Source: Protaetiibacter sp. SSC-01
GTDB lineage: Bacteria > Actinomycetota > Actinomycetes > Actinomycetales > Microbacteriaceae
NCBI RefSeq assembly: GCF_014483895.1
Contig: NZ_CP059987.1
Location: 1,674,001 to 1,738,000, forward strand
Direction: 5' to 3'
Length of the DNA stretch: 64,000 nucleotides
Shown here: piece after piece, positions 49,734-60,557 of the stretch
How the letters are laid out: each line of letters opens with the position of its first letter
Numbering within the stretch: the first letter of the stretch is position 1
Program-made: the position numbers and the translations under genes
Notes under the pieces: model-generated
Database searches by the model: none
What the model was told of the DNA's origin: nothing
The model's input: the letters and a program-made list of their open reading frames with translations, nothing else

Positions 49734-50417
49734 TTAACCGCGGTCCGGACGCTTTCCCGTGATTGCCGTGCCGATCCGCAGGTGTGTCGCGCCTTCGAGG
49801 ATGGCCTCGGCGTAGTCGCCGGACATGCCCGCCGAGATGCGGTCGGCATCCGGCGCGAGCGACCGCACGCGCTCCGAGAGGGCGCGCAGACGCGCGAACG
49901 CGGCGCGCGGCTCCTCCCCGAGCGGCGCGACCGCCATGACGCCCACGAGACGGATGCCCGCGGTGCCGAGCACGCGCTCGGCGAGCCGTTCGGCGTCGGC
50001 CGGGTCGGCCCCGCCGCGTCCGGGCTGCCCCGAGAGGTCGATCTCGAGGAAGACGTCGACGGGGTCGTGGTCGGGGCCGGCGAGGGCGTCGACGAGCGAG
50101 TCGCGGTCGACGGAGTGGATGGCCCTCGCGTAGCGCCGCACGGCACGCGCCTTGTTGCTCTGGAGCTGGCCCACGAAGTGCCAGCTCAGCTCGAGGTCGG
50201 CCGTCTCGGCGGCCTTCGCCTGCGCCTCCTGGTGGCGGTTCTCCCCCACGTCGCGCACACCGAGGGCGGCGAGTTCGCGCACGAGGGAGGCGGGGTGGAA
50301 CTTGGTGACGACGATGCGCGTGAGCTCGCCGGGGTCGCGGCCTGCGGCGCGTGCCGCATCCGCGATCCCGGCGTCGACCGTCGCGAGCCGCTCGGCGAGC
50401 GGGGCGTCGGCGCTCAT
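49734..50417 (-). CDS. yggS: YggS-family PLP homeostasis protein
   Basis: 227-residue PLP-binding TIM-barrel protein (PROSC family) that buffers pyridoxal phosphate. The PLP lysine is in IVVTKFHP; other motifs are [25 protein letters not shown] and the phosphate-binding [10 protein letters not shown] with [12 protein letters not shown] 3 bases after ftsZ ends, so it follows ftsZ directly without the yfiH/pgeF gene often found between them. Confidence 0.95.
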   Translation of the reverse strand: MSADAPLAERLATVDAGIADAARAAGRDPGELTRIVVTKFHPASLVRELAALGVRDVGENRHQEAQAKAAETADLELSWHFVGQLQSNKARAVRRYARAIHSVDRDSLVDALAGPDHDPVDVFLEIDLSGQPGRGGADPADAERLAERVLGTAGIRLVGVMAVAPLGEEPRAAFARLRALSERVRSLAPDADRISAGMSGDYAEAILEGATHLRIGTAITGKRPDRG

Positions 50418-50420
50418 GGG

Positions 50421-51569
50421 CTACTTCAGGAAGTCGGGGATGTCGAGGTCGCCCTCGTCGTCGAAGTCGTCGAGCGACGCGACGACGGGCACCTCGGGCT
50501 CACGTGCCCAGCCCTCGGGCGCGGCCGGGGCTGCGCCCTCCTCCGTCGACGCGGCGACCGCGACGGGCACGGGGGCCTCGACGAAGTTGCTGCGACGCTC
50601 GGTCTGCGGCTTCGGGGCGGGCTCGCCTCCGTCGAAGCCCGCGGCGATGACGGTGACGCGCACCTCGTCGCCGAGGGTGTCGTCGATGACGGCGCCGAAG
50701 ATGATGTTCGCCTCGGGGTGCACGGCCTCCTGCACGAGGCGCGCGGCGTCGTTGATCTCGAAGATGCCGAGGTTCGAGCCGCCCTGGATCGAGAGGAGCA
50801 CGCCGTGGGCGCCGTCGATCGAGGCCTCGAGCAGCGGGCTCGCGACGGCGAGCTCGGCCGCCTTGATGGCGCGGTCGGCTCCCCTGCTCGCCCCGATGCC
50901 CATGAGCGCCGAGCCCGCGCCCTGCATGACCGACTTGACGTCGGCGAAGTCGAGGTTGATGAGGCCGGGAGTCGTGATGAGGTCGGTGATGCCCTGCACA
51001 CCGGCGAGGAGCACCTGGTCGGCGGTCGAGAACGCCTCGAGCATCGAGATGCCGCGGTCGCTGATCTCGAGCAGGCGATCGTTCGGCACGACGATGAGGG
51101 TGTCGACCTCGTTCTTGAGGGTCGCGACGCCGATCTCGGCCTGCGCCTGGCGGCGCTTGCCCTCGAAGCCGAATGGCTTCGTGACGACACCGATCGTGAG
51201 GGCGCCGATGGACTTCGCGATGCGGGCCACGACGGGCGCGCCGCCGGTTCCCGTGCCGCCGCCCTCGCCCGCGGTGACGAAGACCATGTCGGCGCCCGCG
51301 AGGGCCTCCTCGATCTCCTCCGCATGGTCCTCGGCGGCGCGACGGCCGACCTCGGGGTCGGCGCCGGCGCCGAGTCCGCGGGTCAGCTCACGCCCCACGT
51401 CGAGCTTGACGTCGGCGTCGCTCATGAGCAGCGCCTGAGCGTCGGTGTTGATGGCGATGAACTCGACGCCGCGCAGGCCGAGCTCGATCATCCGGTTCAC
51501 CGCGTTCACGCCACCGCCGCCGATACCGACGACCTTGATGACGGCGAGGTAGTTCTGGTTCGAAGTCAC
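50421..51569 (-). CDS. ftsZ: Cell division protein FtsZ
   Basis: 382-residue tubulin homologue forming the Z-ring. The N-terminal [16 protein letters not shown] and the GTP-binding signature [13 protein letters not shown] are intact, as is the T7 loop [11 protein letters not shown]. The C-terminal tail ends in [11 protein letters not shown], the peptide that binds SepF. The start is GTG 51569, 6 bases after GGGAGG; an in-frame ATG at 51596 lies upstream of that ribosome site. A small inverted repeat lies in its leader. Confidence 0.97.
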   Translation of the reverse strand: MTSNQNYLAVIKVVGIGGGGVNAVNRMIELGLRGVEFIAINTDAQALLMSDADVKLDVGRELTRGLGAGADPEVGRRAAEDHAEEIEEALAGADMVFVTAGEGGGTGTGGAPVVARIAKSIGALTIGVVTKPFGFEGKRRQAQAEIGVATLKNEVDTLIVVPNDRLLEISDRGISMLEAFSTADQVLLAGVQGITDLITTPGLINLDFADVKSVMQGAGSALMGIGASRGADRAIKAAELAVASPLLEASIDGAHGVLLSIQGGSNLGIFEINDAARLVQEAVHPEANIIFGAVIDDTLGDEVRVTVIAAGFDGGEPAPKPQTERRSNFVEAPVPVAVAASTEEGAAPAAPEGWAREPEVPVVASLDDFDDEGDLDIPDFLK

Positions 51570-51590
51570 GTCCGGCCTCCCGGAGAAAAC

Positions 51591-51609
51591 CCTCAACCTC
51601 TACTTGAGG
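51591..51609. promoter_or_regulatory. Inverted repeat in the ftsZ leader
   Basis: CCTCAA-CCTCTAC-TTGAGG, a 6-base dyad about 22 bases upstream of the ftsZ start and just before its ribosome site (minus strand). It may form a weak RNA hairpin or be an operator; the 138-base ftsQ-ftsZ gap is the longest inside the division cluster and probably holds an ftsZ promoter. Confidence 0.3.
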
Positions 51610-51707
51610 TTTGGAGTCTTTCTCAGTACTCTTGTGTGCCCTCACGGTAAGCGCGGCGACCCGCACCCTCGGCGCGACACCCCGCGTGTCGCGAAACGGA
51701 GCAGCGC

Positions 51708-52748
51708 TCAGCCCGCGTTGAAGACCGCGGTGCCCGGAGCGGACACGTCGTAGGTGCCCGGGCCGGAGCCGCCGTGGATCGCGACGAGCGCCGCGAGCAC
51801 GCGCGCCTTGTGCTCCGAGTCGTCGGCGCTCCCCCACACGACCCGCTGCGTCGAGCCCGCGAGCGTGAGGGTCACGTCGTCGCGCGTCGTCGCCGAGATC
51901 GCATCGAGCTGGTCGCGCACGGACGTCGGCAGCACGAGCAGCACCTCGGCGATCGAGCCGAACGCGGCCCCGCCGACATCCGAGGCCTCGAGGTCGATGA
52001 GCGGCAGCCCCGCGGGACGCTGCGGGCTCGTCGCGAGCACGACGCCCGCCGCATCGACGATCTGGAACCTGCTGCCCTTCACCATCGCGCCGACGGGTGT
52101 GCGCTCGACGACGTGGATGATGAGCGTGCCCGGCGGCAGGATCTCGGTCGAGTAGCTGCGGATGAGCGTGAACTCGCCGAGCTGGTCGCGCAGCTCGCCC
52201 TCGTCGAGGAGCGCGAGGGGCGTGCCGAGCTGCCCGTCGACGGCGTCGACGATCTGCGCCGGGTCGAGGCTCGTCGTGCCCTCGACGCGGATGTCGCGGA
52301 GGGCGAGGAGCGGCGAGTAGACGGCCATGAGGCTGATGCCGACGAGGCTCCCGACGAGAGTGAGCCCGATCGCCCACGCGATGCGGCGGCGGCGCACGCG
52401 GCGCGTGAAGCGGCGCAGCTCGCGCTTCTCGGCGCGCTTGCGGGCGCGCTCCGCGGCGCGCAGCTCGGCCTCGGCGACGCGGCTCGCGGATGCGCGGCGC
52501 AGCCTGCGCGGGGGCTGGGTCGTGCGGGGTCGCTCGGGGTCGGTCGCCTCGACGGGCTTCGGCTGTCGCGGGGGCTTCGGCTGCTTCGCGGGCTTCGTCG
52601 GCTTCGGCTTCGCCGACTTCGGCTCCGTGGGCGGCTTCGGGCGCGCCTGCGCGGACGGCTTCGGGAGCCCGCGGCGCTTCGGCTCCGCGGATGCCGCGCT
52701 CGGCACCTCGGCGCGGGCCGGCTCGTCGAACCCCTCGGGCCGCCTCAT
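51708..52748 (-). CDS. ftsQ: Cell division protein FtsQ/DivIB
   Basis: 346 residues. A cytosolic N-terminus of about 120 residues rich in Lys and Pro (SAKPKPTKPAKQPKPP) and then Arg precedes a single helix (IAWAIGLTLVGSLVGISLMA) and an extracellular POTRA domain (LALRDIRVEGTTSLDPAQIV). It links divisome synthases to the ring (FtsQ-L-B complex). The cytosolic part is unusually long and basic. ATG 13 bases after murC. Confidence 0.92.
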   Translation of the reverse strand: MRRPEGFDEPARAEVPSAASAEPKRRGLPKPSAQARPKPPTEPKSAKPKPTKPAKQPKPPRQPKPVEATDPERPRTTQPPRRLRRASASRVAEAELRAAERARKRAEKRELRRFTRRVRRRRIAWAIGLTLVGSLVGISLMAVYSPLLALRDIRVEGTTSLDPAQIVDAVDGQLGTPLALLDEGELRDQLGEFTLIRSYSTEILPPGTLIIHVVERTPVGAMVKGSRFQIVDAAGVVLATSPQRPAGLPLIDLEASDVGGAAFGSIAEVLLVLPTSVRDQLDAISATTRDDVTLTLAGSTQRVVWGSADDSEHKARVLAALVAIHGGSGPGTYDVSAPGTAVFNAG

Positions 52749-52761
52749 CCGTCCCGCCCGG

Positions 52762-54159
52762 TCACGTCCGGTCGGCCGCGAGGGCGTCGAGCACCTGCGG
52801 GATGATGCGGTAGACGTCGCCGCAGCTGAGCGTCATGACGAGGTCGCCCTCGCGCGCGATCTCGGCCACGCGGTCCGCCGCGGCCTGCCAGTCGGGCAGG
52901 AAGTCGACGCGCGACGGGTCGGTGAAGCGCTCGGCGACGAGCGCGCCGGTGACACCGGGCTCCGGGTCCTCGCGGGCGCCGTAGACGTCGAGCACGACGG
53001 TGTGGTCGGCGAGGCGCTCATAGACCTCCGCGAAATCGCCCGCCATGAGGCGCGTACGGCTGTAGAGATGCGGCTGGTGGATCGCGATGACGCGACCCGA
53101 GCCGACGACCGAGCGCGCGGTCGAGAGCGCGGCCTCGACCTCCGTGGGGTGGTGGGCGTAGTCGTCGTACACGCGCACGCCGCGCACCTCGTCGTGGAGC
53201 TCGAAGCGGCGACCCGTGCCGGCGAAGGCCTCGAGACCGCGCACGACGGCCTCGGGGTCGTGGCCGAGGGTCACGAGCACCGCGAAGGCGCCCGCGGCGT
53301 TGAGGGCGTTGTGCGCTCCCGGGATCGCCATCTGCACGCGGTACTCGCGGCCCGCGTAGGCGATCGCGAAGGAGACCGGGCCCTCTGCGACGACGGAGTG
53401 CACGCGCACCTCGGCGTCGTCGGCGAGGCCGAAGCTCACGATGCGCTTGCCATCGAGGCGGCGCGTCACCGCGAGAGTGCCCGCGTCGTCGCTCGAGGCG
53501 ACGACGAACTCGGTCGCCTCCTGTGCGAAGCGCACGAAGGCGTCCTCGAACGCCTTCTGCGTGCCGTAGTGGTCGAGGTGGTCGGCGTCGACGTTCGTGA
53601 TGAGCGCGACCGCCGTGTCGTAGAGCAGGAAGGATCCGTCGGACTCGTCGGCCTCGACGACGAACAGGTCGTCCGAGCCGTAAGCCGAGCTGCGACCGTA
53701 GCCCGCGATGACGCCGCCGTTGACGAAGCCCGGGTCGGCGCCGATCTCGCGCAGCGCCGTCACGATCATGCCCGTCGACGTGCTCTTGCCGTGGGCACCC
53801 GCGACCGAGACGACGCGGTGGCCGCGGATGAGCCAGTTGAGCGCGAGCGAGCGGTGCAGCACGGGGATGCCCTCGGCGAGGGCGCGCTGGTACTCGGGGT
53901 TGTCCTCCCACAGGGCGCCCGTCACGACGACCGTGTCGGCGTCGCCGACGTTCGCCGCGTCGTGCCCGATCGCGATCGTCGCGCCCGCCTTGCGCAGCTC
54001 GGCCACGGCATCCGACTCCCGCGCGTCCGACCCCGTCACACGGTGGCCGGCCTCGAGCAGCAGACGCGCGATCCCGCTCATGCCGGAGCCGCCGATGCCC
54101 ACGAAGTGCACGGCGCCGAGCTCCTCGGGGAGCTCCTGGTCGAGGTCGGGCTTGATCAT
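52762..54159 (-). CDS. murC: UDP-N-acetylmuramate-L-alanine ligase
   Basis: Adds the first amino acid to UDP-MurNAc. 465 residues. Motifs are [18 protein letters not shown] (nucleotide-sugar), the P-loop [34 protein letters not shown] and [13 protein letters not shown]. The start is ATG 54159, 10 bases after murG; the stop codon region of murG contains TAGCGT at a spacing that could also give a leaderless start. The usual THGKTTT is AHGKSTS here, still a valid P-loop. Confidence 0.96.
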   Translation of the reverse strand: MIKPDLDQELPEELGAVHFVGIGGSGMSGIARLLLEAGHRVTGSDARESDAVAELRKAGATIAIGHDAANVGDADTVVVTGALWEDNPEYQRALAEGIPVLHRSLALNWLIRGHRVVSVAGAHGKSTSTGMIVTALREIGADPGFVNGGVIAGYGRSSAYGSDDLFVVEADESDGSFLLYDTAVALITNVDADHLDHYGTQKAFEDAFVRFAQEATEFVVASSDDAGTLAVTRRLDGKRIVSFGLADDAEVRVHSVVAEGPVSFAIAYAGREYRVQMAIPGAHNALNAAGAFAVLVTLGHDPEAVVRGLEAFAGTGRRFELHDEVRGVRVYDDYAHHPTEVEAALSTARSVVGSGRVIAIHQPHLYSRTRLMAGDFAEVYERLADHTVVLDVYGAREDPEPGVTGALVAERFTDPSRVDFLPDWQAAADRVAEIAREGDLVMTLSCGDVYRIIPQVLDALAADRT

Positions 54160-54169
54160 CCTGTCAACG

Positions 54170-55279
54170 CTACCCGTCCGCCCCGGGTGCCGCCGACGCG
54201 GCCGGGTGCTCACGGAGGGCCCGCTCGACGAGGTCCACGAGGCGGTCGGCGCCATCGCGGCGGCCCGTCTGCGCCATGCGCGCAGCCATGTCGGCGACGA
54301 GCGCCGGGTCGTCGAGAAGACGCTGGAACGGGCCGCGCACCCACTCGGCGTCGAAGTCGGCGTCGGCCACGAGCAGCGCGCCGCCCGCGTCGACCGACTC
54401 GCGCGCGTTGAGCGCCTGCTCGCCGTTGCCGACCGCGTAGGGCACGAACACCGCGGGGATGCCGAGGGCCGCGAGCTCGCTCACGGTCGCCGAGCCGGCC
54501 CGCGAGATCGCGAGGTCGGCGGCGGAGAGGGCGAGGTCCATGCGGTCGCAGTAGGTGAGGATGCGGTAGCCGGGCAGCCCGGGATCCTCGACGGGTGCGC
54601 GGTCGCCCGTGATGTGCAGCACCTGCCAGCCCGCGGCCAGCACGGAGTCGACGGCGCCGGAGACGCCCTCGTTGAGGCGACGCGCGCCGAGCGATCCGCC
54701 CGTCACGAGAAGGGTCGGGCGCCCCTCCGCGAGGCCGAGCTCCGCGAGGGCCTGGGGGCGCACGGCGAAGCGGTCGAGCGCCTCGATCTCGCGCCGGAGC
54801 GGAAGGCCGACGACCTGGCCGTTCCGCAGCCGCGTGCCGGGGAACACCGTGCCGACGTAGCGGGTGCGGAGGGCGCCGTAGCGGTTGGCGATGCCGGGCC
54901 GTGCGTTGGCCTCGTGGATGACGAGCGGAAGCCCCGCGCGGTGGGCTGCGGCATAGGCGGGCGCGGCGACGTAGCCGCCGAAGCCGACGACGGCGTCGAC
55001 GTGGCGCTCACGCAGGATGCGCTCGACCTCCTCGACCGTCGCGCGCCAGCGCTTGGGGAAGCGCAGCGCATCCGTGTTCGGGCGGCGCGGGAACGGCAGC
55101 CGCGCGACCGTCACGAGCTCGTAGCCGCGCTGCGGCACGAGCCGCGACTCGAGCCCCTCGGCCGTGCCGAGCACGAGCACCTCGGCGTCGGGCTGGCGCT
55201 CGCGGATGCGGTCGGCCGTCGCGAGCAGCGGGTTGACGTGGCCCGCGGTCCCGCCGCCGGCCATGAGGTACACGGTCAC
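54170..55279 (-). CDS. murG: UDP-GlcNAc:lipid I N-acetylglucosaminyltransferase
   Basis: Makes lipid II at the inner face of the membrane. 369-residue GT-B enzyme with the glycine loop [16 protein letters not shown], the [15 protein letters not shown] loop, [14 protein letters not shown] and [22 protein letters not shown] start overlapping the ftsW stop (GTGA). Confidence 0.97.
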   Translation of the reverse strand: MTVYLMAGGGTAGHVNPLLATADRIRERQPDAEVLVLGTAEGLESRLVPQRGYELVTVARLPFPRRPNTDALRFPKRWRATVEEVERILRERHVDAVVGFGGYVAAPAYAAAHRAGLPLVIHEANARPGIANRYGALRTRYVGTVFPGTRLRNGQVVGLPLRREIEALDRFAVRPQALAELGLAEGRPTLLVTGGSLGARRLNEGVSGAVDSVLAAGWQVLHITGDRAPVEDPGLPGYRILTYCDRMDLALSAADLAISRAGSATVSELAALGIPAVFVPYAVGNGEQALNARESVDAGGALLVADADFDAEWVRGPFQRLLDDPALVADMAARMAQTGRRDGADRLVDLVERALREHPAASAAPGADG

Positions 55280-56538
55280 GACAGCACGCTACCCGGGGCG
55301 TCGACGCGGCGCGGGTCGCGGCGGGCGAACGACAGCACGATGCCGACCGCGAGGAGCGTCGTCACGAGCGAGGAACCGCCCGCGGAGATGAACGGCAGCG
55401 GCACGCCGAGCACCGGCAGGAGTCCGAGCACGACCGCGATGTTGACGAGCGCCTGGCCGATTATCCACACCATCGCGATGCTCGTCGCGAGCCGCGCGAA
55501 CGGGTCGACCTGGCGGCGCACGATGCGCACGAAGCACACGGCGAGCACGAGGAAGAGCGCGACGACGAGGAGCGCGCCGACGAGGCCGAGCTCCTCGCCG
55601 ATGACGGCGAAGATGAAGTCGGTCTCGGCCTCCGGCAGCCAGTTCCATTTCGCCTCGGAGTTGCCGAGACCCAGGCCGAAGAGGCCCCCGTTCGCGAGCG
55701 CCTGCCATCCGTGCAGCGGTTGGTAGCAGAAGCGCCCGATGAGCTGCGGATCGCCCTCGAGGCAGCCCGTGAGCCACGCGTCGATGCGGTCGCTGCGCGA
55801 GTCGCTGATGCGGATCGCGACGAAGGCCCCGAGGGCGAGCAGCGTCGTGATGACGCCGATGATGCGCAGGCGCACTCCCCCGAAGAAGAGGGCGCCGAGC
55901 ACCATGGCCGTGAGGATGATGGTCGTGCCGAGGTCGTTGCCGAGCATGACGAGCATCAGCGCGCCGCCCGCGACGGGCACGATCGGCAGCACGTACTGGC
56001 GCCACTCGCTGGTGCGCCAGTCGTTGATGGCGCCGACCTTGCGCGTCACGATCATGCCGAGCCAGATGACGAAGCCGAGCTTGATGAACTCCGACGGCTG
56101 GAACGAGAACCCGCCGACGCTCAGCCAGTTGTTGTTGTAGCCGCCCGAGCCGATCGCGACGACGAGCACCTGCAGGGCGAGCGCGCCGATCATGAGGTGC
56201 CACGCCCAGCGCTTCCAGAAGATCGCGGGCGCGCGCGCGGCGATGAGCATGAGCGGGATGCCGATCGCGGCGAGGATCGCCTGACGCGTCGCGCGCGCGA
56301 AGAAGTCGTTGTCGGACACCCACGACTCGATCGACGACGACGAGAGCACCATGACGAGCCCGAAGACGACGAGGAAGAGCGTCGTGCCGAGCAGCAGGAA
56401 GTACTCCGGCGTCTCCGCCGCGAAGATGCGACGCACGCCGACGACGGCCGCGCGGCCCTGCCGTCCCTTCGACGGCTCGGGGTCAGGCGCGGGGTCCGCT
56501 CCCGGGCGCGGTCGGGCCGGGGGTCTGGTCGTCGTCAT
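55276..56538 (-). CDS. ftsW: Peptidoglycan glycosyltransferase FtsW
   Basis: 420-residue SEDS-family polymerase of septal peptidoglycan with ten helices. Typical segments are GGYNNNWLSVGGFSFQPSEF (catalytic-loop region), LVMLGNDLGTTIILTAMVLG and the C-terminal GVPLPFISAGGSSLVTTLLA. The N-terminal 35 residues are Pro/Arg-rich. Its first 56 bases overlap the end of murD. Confidence 0.96.
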   Translation of the reverse strand: MTTTRPPARPRPGADPAPDPEPSKGRQGRAAVVGVRRIFAAETPEYFLLLGTTLFLVVFGLVMVLSSSSIESWVSDNDFFARATRQAILAAIGIPLMLIAARAPAIFWKRWAWHLMIGALALQVLVVAIGSGGYNNNWLSVGGFSFQPSEFIKLGFVIWLGMIVTRKVGAINDWRTSEWRQYVLPIVPVAGGALMLVMLGNDLGTTIILTAMVLGALFFGGVRLRIIGVITTLLALGAFVAIRISDSRSDRIDAWLTGCLEGDPQLIGRFCYQPLHGWQALANGGLFGLGLGNSEAKWNWLPEAETDFIFAVIGEELGLVGALLVVALFLVLAVCFVRIVRRQVDPFARLATSIAMVWIIGQALVNIAVVLGLLPVLGVPLPFISAGGSSLVTTLLAVGIVLSFARRDPRRVDAPGSVLS

Positions 56539-58048
56539 GCGCCGCCTCTCCCAGGTGCCTCCGCACCGCCTCGGCGAACCGCCTGCCGCGATCCGCGTAG
56601 TCCGTGAACTGATCCATCGACGCCGCCGCCGGGGCGAGCAGCACCACGTCGCCCGGCAGGGCGACGGATGCGGCCGCGCTCACCGCGGCGGACATCACGT
56701 CCCCAGTCTCCGATTGCTCCACCTCGAGCACCCGCACGTGGGGCGCGTGTCGCTGGAACGCGGCGCGCAGGGCGTCGCGGTCGACGCCGATGAGCACCGC
56801 GGCGCGCAGACGCGACGCGTGGCGCTCGACGAGCGGCGCCGGGTCGACGCCCTTGAGCAGTCCTCCCGCGATCCACACGACGCTCTCCGCGGCCCGGAGC
56901 GACGCATCCGCCGCGTGCGCGTTGGTGGCCTTCGAGTCGTCCATCCACACGACCCCCGACGCGACGGCGACGACCTCGGTGCGGTGCGCATCCATCCGGA
57001 ACCCGGCGATCGCCGAGCGGATGCGGTCGGGCTCGACCCCCGCGGCGCGCGCGAGGGCGGATGCCGCGAGCACGTTCTGCACGGAGTGCGGCGCCGCGAG
57101 TCCCGCCGCCGCGAGCTCCTCGAGGGTCGTGAGTTCGAGCGCCGAGTTCCTGCGGTCGTCGAGGAAGGCGCGGTCGACGAGGATGCCCTCGATGACGCCG
57201 AGCGCGCTCGGTGAGGGCACGCCCACGCCGAAGCCGATCGCGCGGCATCCCTCCTGCACCTCGGCGTCCTCGACGAGGTGCATCGTGGCGTCGTCGGCGA
57301 GGTTGTAGACGCACGCGATGCGCGTGTTCTCGTAGACGCGGCCCTTCGCCGCGACGTAGGCCTCGCGCGAGCCGTGCCAGTCGAGGTGGTCGTCGGCGAT
57401 GTTGAGGCACACGCTCGCGAGCGGGGCGAGCTCGCCGCCCGCGTTGCGGTGGCTCCAGTGCAGCTGGTAGCTCGAGAGCTCGACGACGAGCACGTCGAAG
57501 CCCGCGGGGTCGCGCACGGCGTCGAGCACGGGGATGCCGATGTTGCCCGCGGGCGCCGCGCGGAGGCCGCCCTCGACGAGCATGTGCGCCGTCAGCTGGG
57601 TCGTCGTCGTCTTGCCGTTCGTGCCCGTGACGAGGATCCACTCCATGGGCGTGCCGTCGGGTCGCAGCACCTTGTCGCGCACGCGCCAGGCGAGCTCGAT
57701 GTCGCCCCACACGGGGATGTCGGCATCCGCCGCCCACATGAGCAGCGGGTGGTCGGGGTGGTAGCCGGGCGACACGACGACGAGGTCGGGCCCGAACGTC
57801 AGGAGCTCTTCGGGCACGCCCGCGTCGTCGGCGTGCTGCAGGAAGCCCGCGCCGATGACGCTCAGCAGCTCACGGTGCTCCTCGCTGCCGCGCGCCGCGA
57901 CGACGAGGACGTCGGCCCCGAGCTCCACGAGGGTGTCGGCGACCGAGAACCCGGTCACCCCGAGCCCGAGCACGGCGACGCGGAGGCCCGACCAGTCGGC
58001 ACGCCAGCTGGTCAGCTCCGCGAGCGGCGCGCTCAGCGGACCGCCCAT
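56483..58048 (-). CDS. murD: UDP-N-acetylmuramoylalanine-D-glutamate ligase
   Basis: Adds D-glutamate to UDP-MurNAc-L-Ala. 521 residues. [20 protein letters not shown] is the N-terminal Rossmann motif, [20 protein letters not shown] the ATP loop, [13 protein letters not shown] the central motif and [18 protein letters not shown] the C-terminal lysine motif. ATG 58048 overlaps the mraY end by 16 bases; the ribosome site is weak. A disordered tail of about 25 residues overlaps ftsW. Confidence 0.95.
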   Translation of the reverse strand: MGGPLSAPLAELTSWRADWSGLRVAVLGLGVTGFSVADTLVELGADVLVVAARGSEEHRELLSVIGAGFLQHADDAGVPEELLTFGPDLVVVSPGYHPDHPLLMWAADADIPVWGDIELAWRVRDKVLRPDGTPMEWILVTGTNGKTTTTQLTAHMLVEGGLRAAPAGNIGIPVLDAVRDPAGFDVLVVELSSYQLHWSHRNAGGELAPLASVCLNIADDHLDWHGSREAYVAAKGRVYENTRIACVYNLADDATMHLVEDAEVQEGCRAIGFGVGVPSPSALGVIEGILVDRAFLDDRRNSALELTTLEELAAAGLAAPHSVQNVLAASALARAAGVEPDRIRSAIAGFRMDAHRTEVVAVASGVVWMDDSKATNAHAADASLRAAESVVWIAGGLLKGVDPAPLVERHASRLRAAVLIGVDRDALRAAFQRHAPHVRVLEVEQSETGDVMSAAVSAAASVALPGDVVLLAPAAASMDQFTDYADRGRRFAEAVRRHLGEAAHDDDQTPGPTAPGSGPRA

Positions 58049-59145
58049 TCCAGGTAGAACGTGCCGACGCCCGCGGCGACGCACAGAGCGCCGATGAGCC
58101 AGAAGCGCACGACGACCGTGATCTCGGCCCACCCCTTGAGCTCGAAGTGATGGTGCAGCGGGCTCATGAGGAAGATGCGTCTGCCCTGCCCGAATCTCCA
58201 CTTCGTGACCTTGAAGTAGGCCCTCTGCAGGATGACGGAGCCGGTCGTGATGATGAAGAGGCCGCCCGTGAGCACGAGCAGCAGTTCCGTGCGGCTGAGG
58301 ATCGCGAGGGCCGCGAGGGCGCCGCCGAGCGCGAGGGAACCCGTGTCGCCCATGAAGAGCTGCGCGGGCGAGGTGTTCCACCAGAGGAAGCCGACGAGGC
58401 TGCCGGCGATCGCCGCGGCCACGACCGCGAGGTCGATGGGGTCGCGCACGGTGTAGCACTTGTAGAGCACGTCGGCGTCGATGTTGGGGTTGAAGCACGA
58501 CTGGTTGAACTGCCAGAACCCGATGAAGATGTAGGCCGAGATCGCGAACATCGACGCGCCCGTCGCGAGACCGTCGAGACCGTCGGAGACGTTGACGCCG
58601 TTCGACGCCGAGATGCTGATGATGTTGACCCACAGCAGGAACAGGATGACGCCGACGACGGGCCCGAAGGTGAAGAGGTCGAGCCACGGGATGTCGCGCA
58701 CGCCCGAGATGTAGGTCGAGGCGGGCGTGAGGCCGTTCTCGTCGGGGAAGTTGAGCGCGAGCACGGCGAAGACCGTCGCGACGATCGCCTGGCCGACGAC
58801 CTTCGACCATCCGCCGAGGCCCAGGCTGCGCTGCTTGCGGGTCTTGAGGAAGTCGTCGACGAAGCCGACGAGGCCGAGCCCCACCATCATCCCGAGCACG
58901 AGTGCGCCGACGCCCGTCCACGGCACGTCCCACAGGAGGTGCCCGACGATGTAGCCGAGCACGGTGCCGAGGATGAAGACGATGCCGCCCATCGTGGGCG
59001 TGCCGCGCTTCGTGTGGTGCGACTCCGGACCGTCGTCGCGGATGAACTGGCCCCAGCCGAGCCTCTTGAAGAGCCGGATCCAGAGCGGCGTCGTGAGGAG
59101 CGTGAAGACGAGCGAGAAGCTCGCGGCGGTCAGGAGGACGATCAC
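58033..59145 (-). CDS. mraY: Phospho-MurNAc-pentapeptide translocase
   Basis: Makes lipid I from UDP-MurNAc-pentapeptide and undecaprenyl phosphate. 370 residues, ten helices. Signature motifs are [44 protein letters not shown] and the cytosolic loop [15 protein letters not shown] start overlapping the murF stop (GTGA). Confidence 0.97.
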   Translation of the reverse strand: MIVLLTAASFSLVFTLLTTPLWIRLFKRLGWGQFIRDDGPESHHTKRGTPTMGGIVFILGTVLGYIVGHLLWDVPWTGVGALVLGMMVGLGLVGFVDDFLKTRKQRSLGLGGWSKVVGQAIVATVFAVLALNFPDENGLTPASTYISGVRDIPWLDLFTFGPVVGVILFLLWVNIISISASNGVNVSDGLDGLATGASMFAISAYIFIGFWQFNQSCFNPNIDADVLYKCYTVRDPIDLAVVAAAIAGSLVGFLWWNTSPAQLFMGDTGSLALGGALAALAILSRTELLLVLTGGLFIITTGSVILQRAYFKVTKWRFGQGRRIFLMSPLHHHFELKGWAEITVVVRFWLIGALCVAAGVGTFYLEWAVR

Positions 59146-60557
59146 GGCTGCTCCCCCACTCCCGCGAGGCGGTCACCGAGCAGGCGCAGTCCCGCGGAGT
59201 TCGACGACTTCACGAGCACGATGTCACCGGGACGCAGCTGCTCACTCAGCACATCGTAGGCCGCGTCCTGGTCGGGCACGAGCATCGACTCCCCGTCCCA
59301 CGACCCCTCGAGGCCCGCGGCGGCGTGGATGTGGCGGGCGCCCTGGCCGACGACGACGAGCTGGCGGATGTCGAGGCGCACGACGAGACGCCCGATGCGG
59401 TCGTGCTCCTCCTGCGCGAACTCGCCGAGCTCGGCCATCTCGCCGAGGACGGCGACCGTGCGGCGCCCCTCGTCGCGGCCGAGCTGCGCGAGGGTCTTGA
59501 GGGCGGCGGCCGTCGAGTCGGGGCTCGCGTTGTAGGCGTCGTTGATGACGATGACGTCGTCGCCGCGCTCGAGCAGTTCCATGCGCCAGCGCTCGGCGCG
59601 GGGCACGCCCGCGAGGGCGGCGACGGCGCGGTCGAGGTCGACGCCGAGCTCGCGCGCGACCGTGAGCGTCGCGAGCGCGTTCATGACGTGGTGCTCGCCG
59701 AGGATGCGCAGCTGCACGCGCCAGCGCTCGCCGTCGGCGACGAGCGTGAAGGCCGTGCCGCGCACGCTCGTCTCGACGTCCTCCGCGCGCACCTCGGCAT
59801 CCCGCGAGAGGCCGAAGCCCACGACGCGGGCGGCCGTGCGCCCCGCCATGCGGGCGACGCGCTCGTCGTCGACGTTGAGCACGGCGACATCCGTGGGGAG
59901 CAGGTCGGTGACCATCTCGGACTTCGCGGCCTCGGTCGCCTCGATGCCACCGAACTCGCCCGCGTGGGCGAGGCCCACCTTGAGCACGACCGCGACGTCC
60001 GGCCGTGCGATGCGCACGAGCCGCGAGATGTCGCCGGGGGCGCCGGCGCCCATCTCGGCCACGAGATAGCGCGTGCCCTCGTCGATGCGCAGCATCGTGA
60101 TGGGCGCACCGACGTGGTTGTTGAAGGAGCCCTGCGGCGCGACGGTCGGGCCCTCGGCCTCGAGCACGGCGCGCAGCAGGTTCTTGGTCGTCGTCTTGCC
60201 GTTCGAGCCCGTGATGCCGATCACCTTGAGCCGCCCGAGCGACCGGACGCGCGTGACGACCTCGTGCGCGAGGGATGCGAGGGCGGCGTAGCCGTCGGCG
60301 ACGACGAGCTGCGGCACCGAGAGTCCGAGGTCCTCGCGGCAGACGACGAGCGCCGCGCCGTTCTCGACCGCGACGGGCGCGAAGAGGTGCCCGTCGGTCT
60401 GCTCGCCGGGGAGGGCGAAGAAGATCGACCCGTCGGTCACGCGGCGCGAGTCCGTCTCGACCGTGCCGGAGACGATCGCATCCGCCGCGACGCCCGGCGG
60501 GAGCACGAGCTCACCGTCGAGGATGCCCGCGAGCTCCTCGAGACGCAGCGGGATCAT
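59142..60557 (-). CDS. murF: UDP-MurNAc-tripeptide-D-alanyl-D-alanine ligase
   Basis: Adds D-Ala-D-Ala to complete the stem pentapeptide. 471 residues. [20 protein letters not shown] (uridine-binding motif), [20 protein letters not shown] (ATP loop), [17 protein letters not shown] and [18 protein letters not shown] are the family motifs. ATG overlaps the murE stop (ATGA). Confidence 0.97.
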   Translation of the reverse strand: MIPLRLEELAGILDGELVLPPGVAADAIVSGTVETDSRRVTDGSIFFALPGEQTDGHLFAPVAVENGAALVVCREDLGLSVPQLVVADGYAALASLAHEVVTRVRSLGRLKVIGITGSNGKTTTKNLLRAVLEAEGPTVAPQGSFNNHVGAPITMLRIDEGTRYLVAEMGAGAPGDISRLVRIARPDVAVVLKVGLAHAGEFGGIEATEAAKSEMVTDLLPTDVAVLNVDDERVARMAGRTAARVVGFGLSRDAEVRAEDVETSVRGTAFTLVADGERWRVQLRILGEHHVMNALATLTVARELGVDLDRAVAALAGVPRAERWRMELLERGDDVIVINDAYNASPDSTAAALKTLAQLGRDEGRRTVAVLGEMAELGEFAQEEHDRIGRLVVRLDIRQLVVVGQGARHIHAAAGLEGSWDGESMLVPDQDAAYDVLSEQLRPGDIVLVKSSNSAGLRLLGDRLAGVGEQP

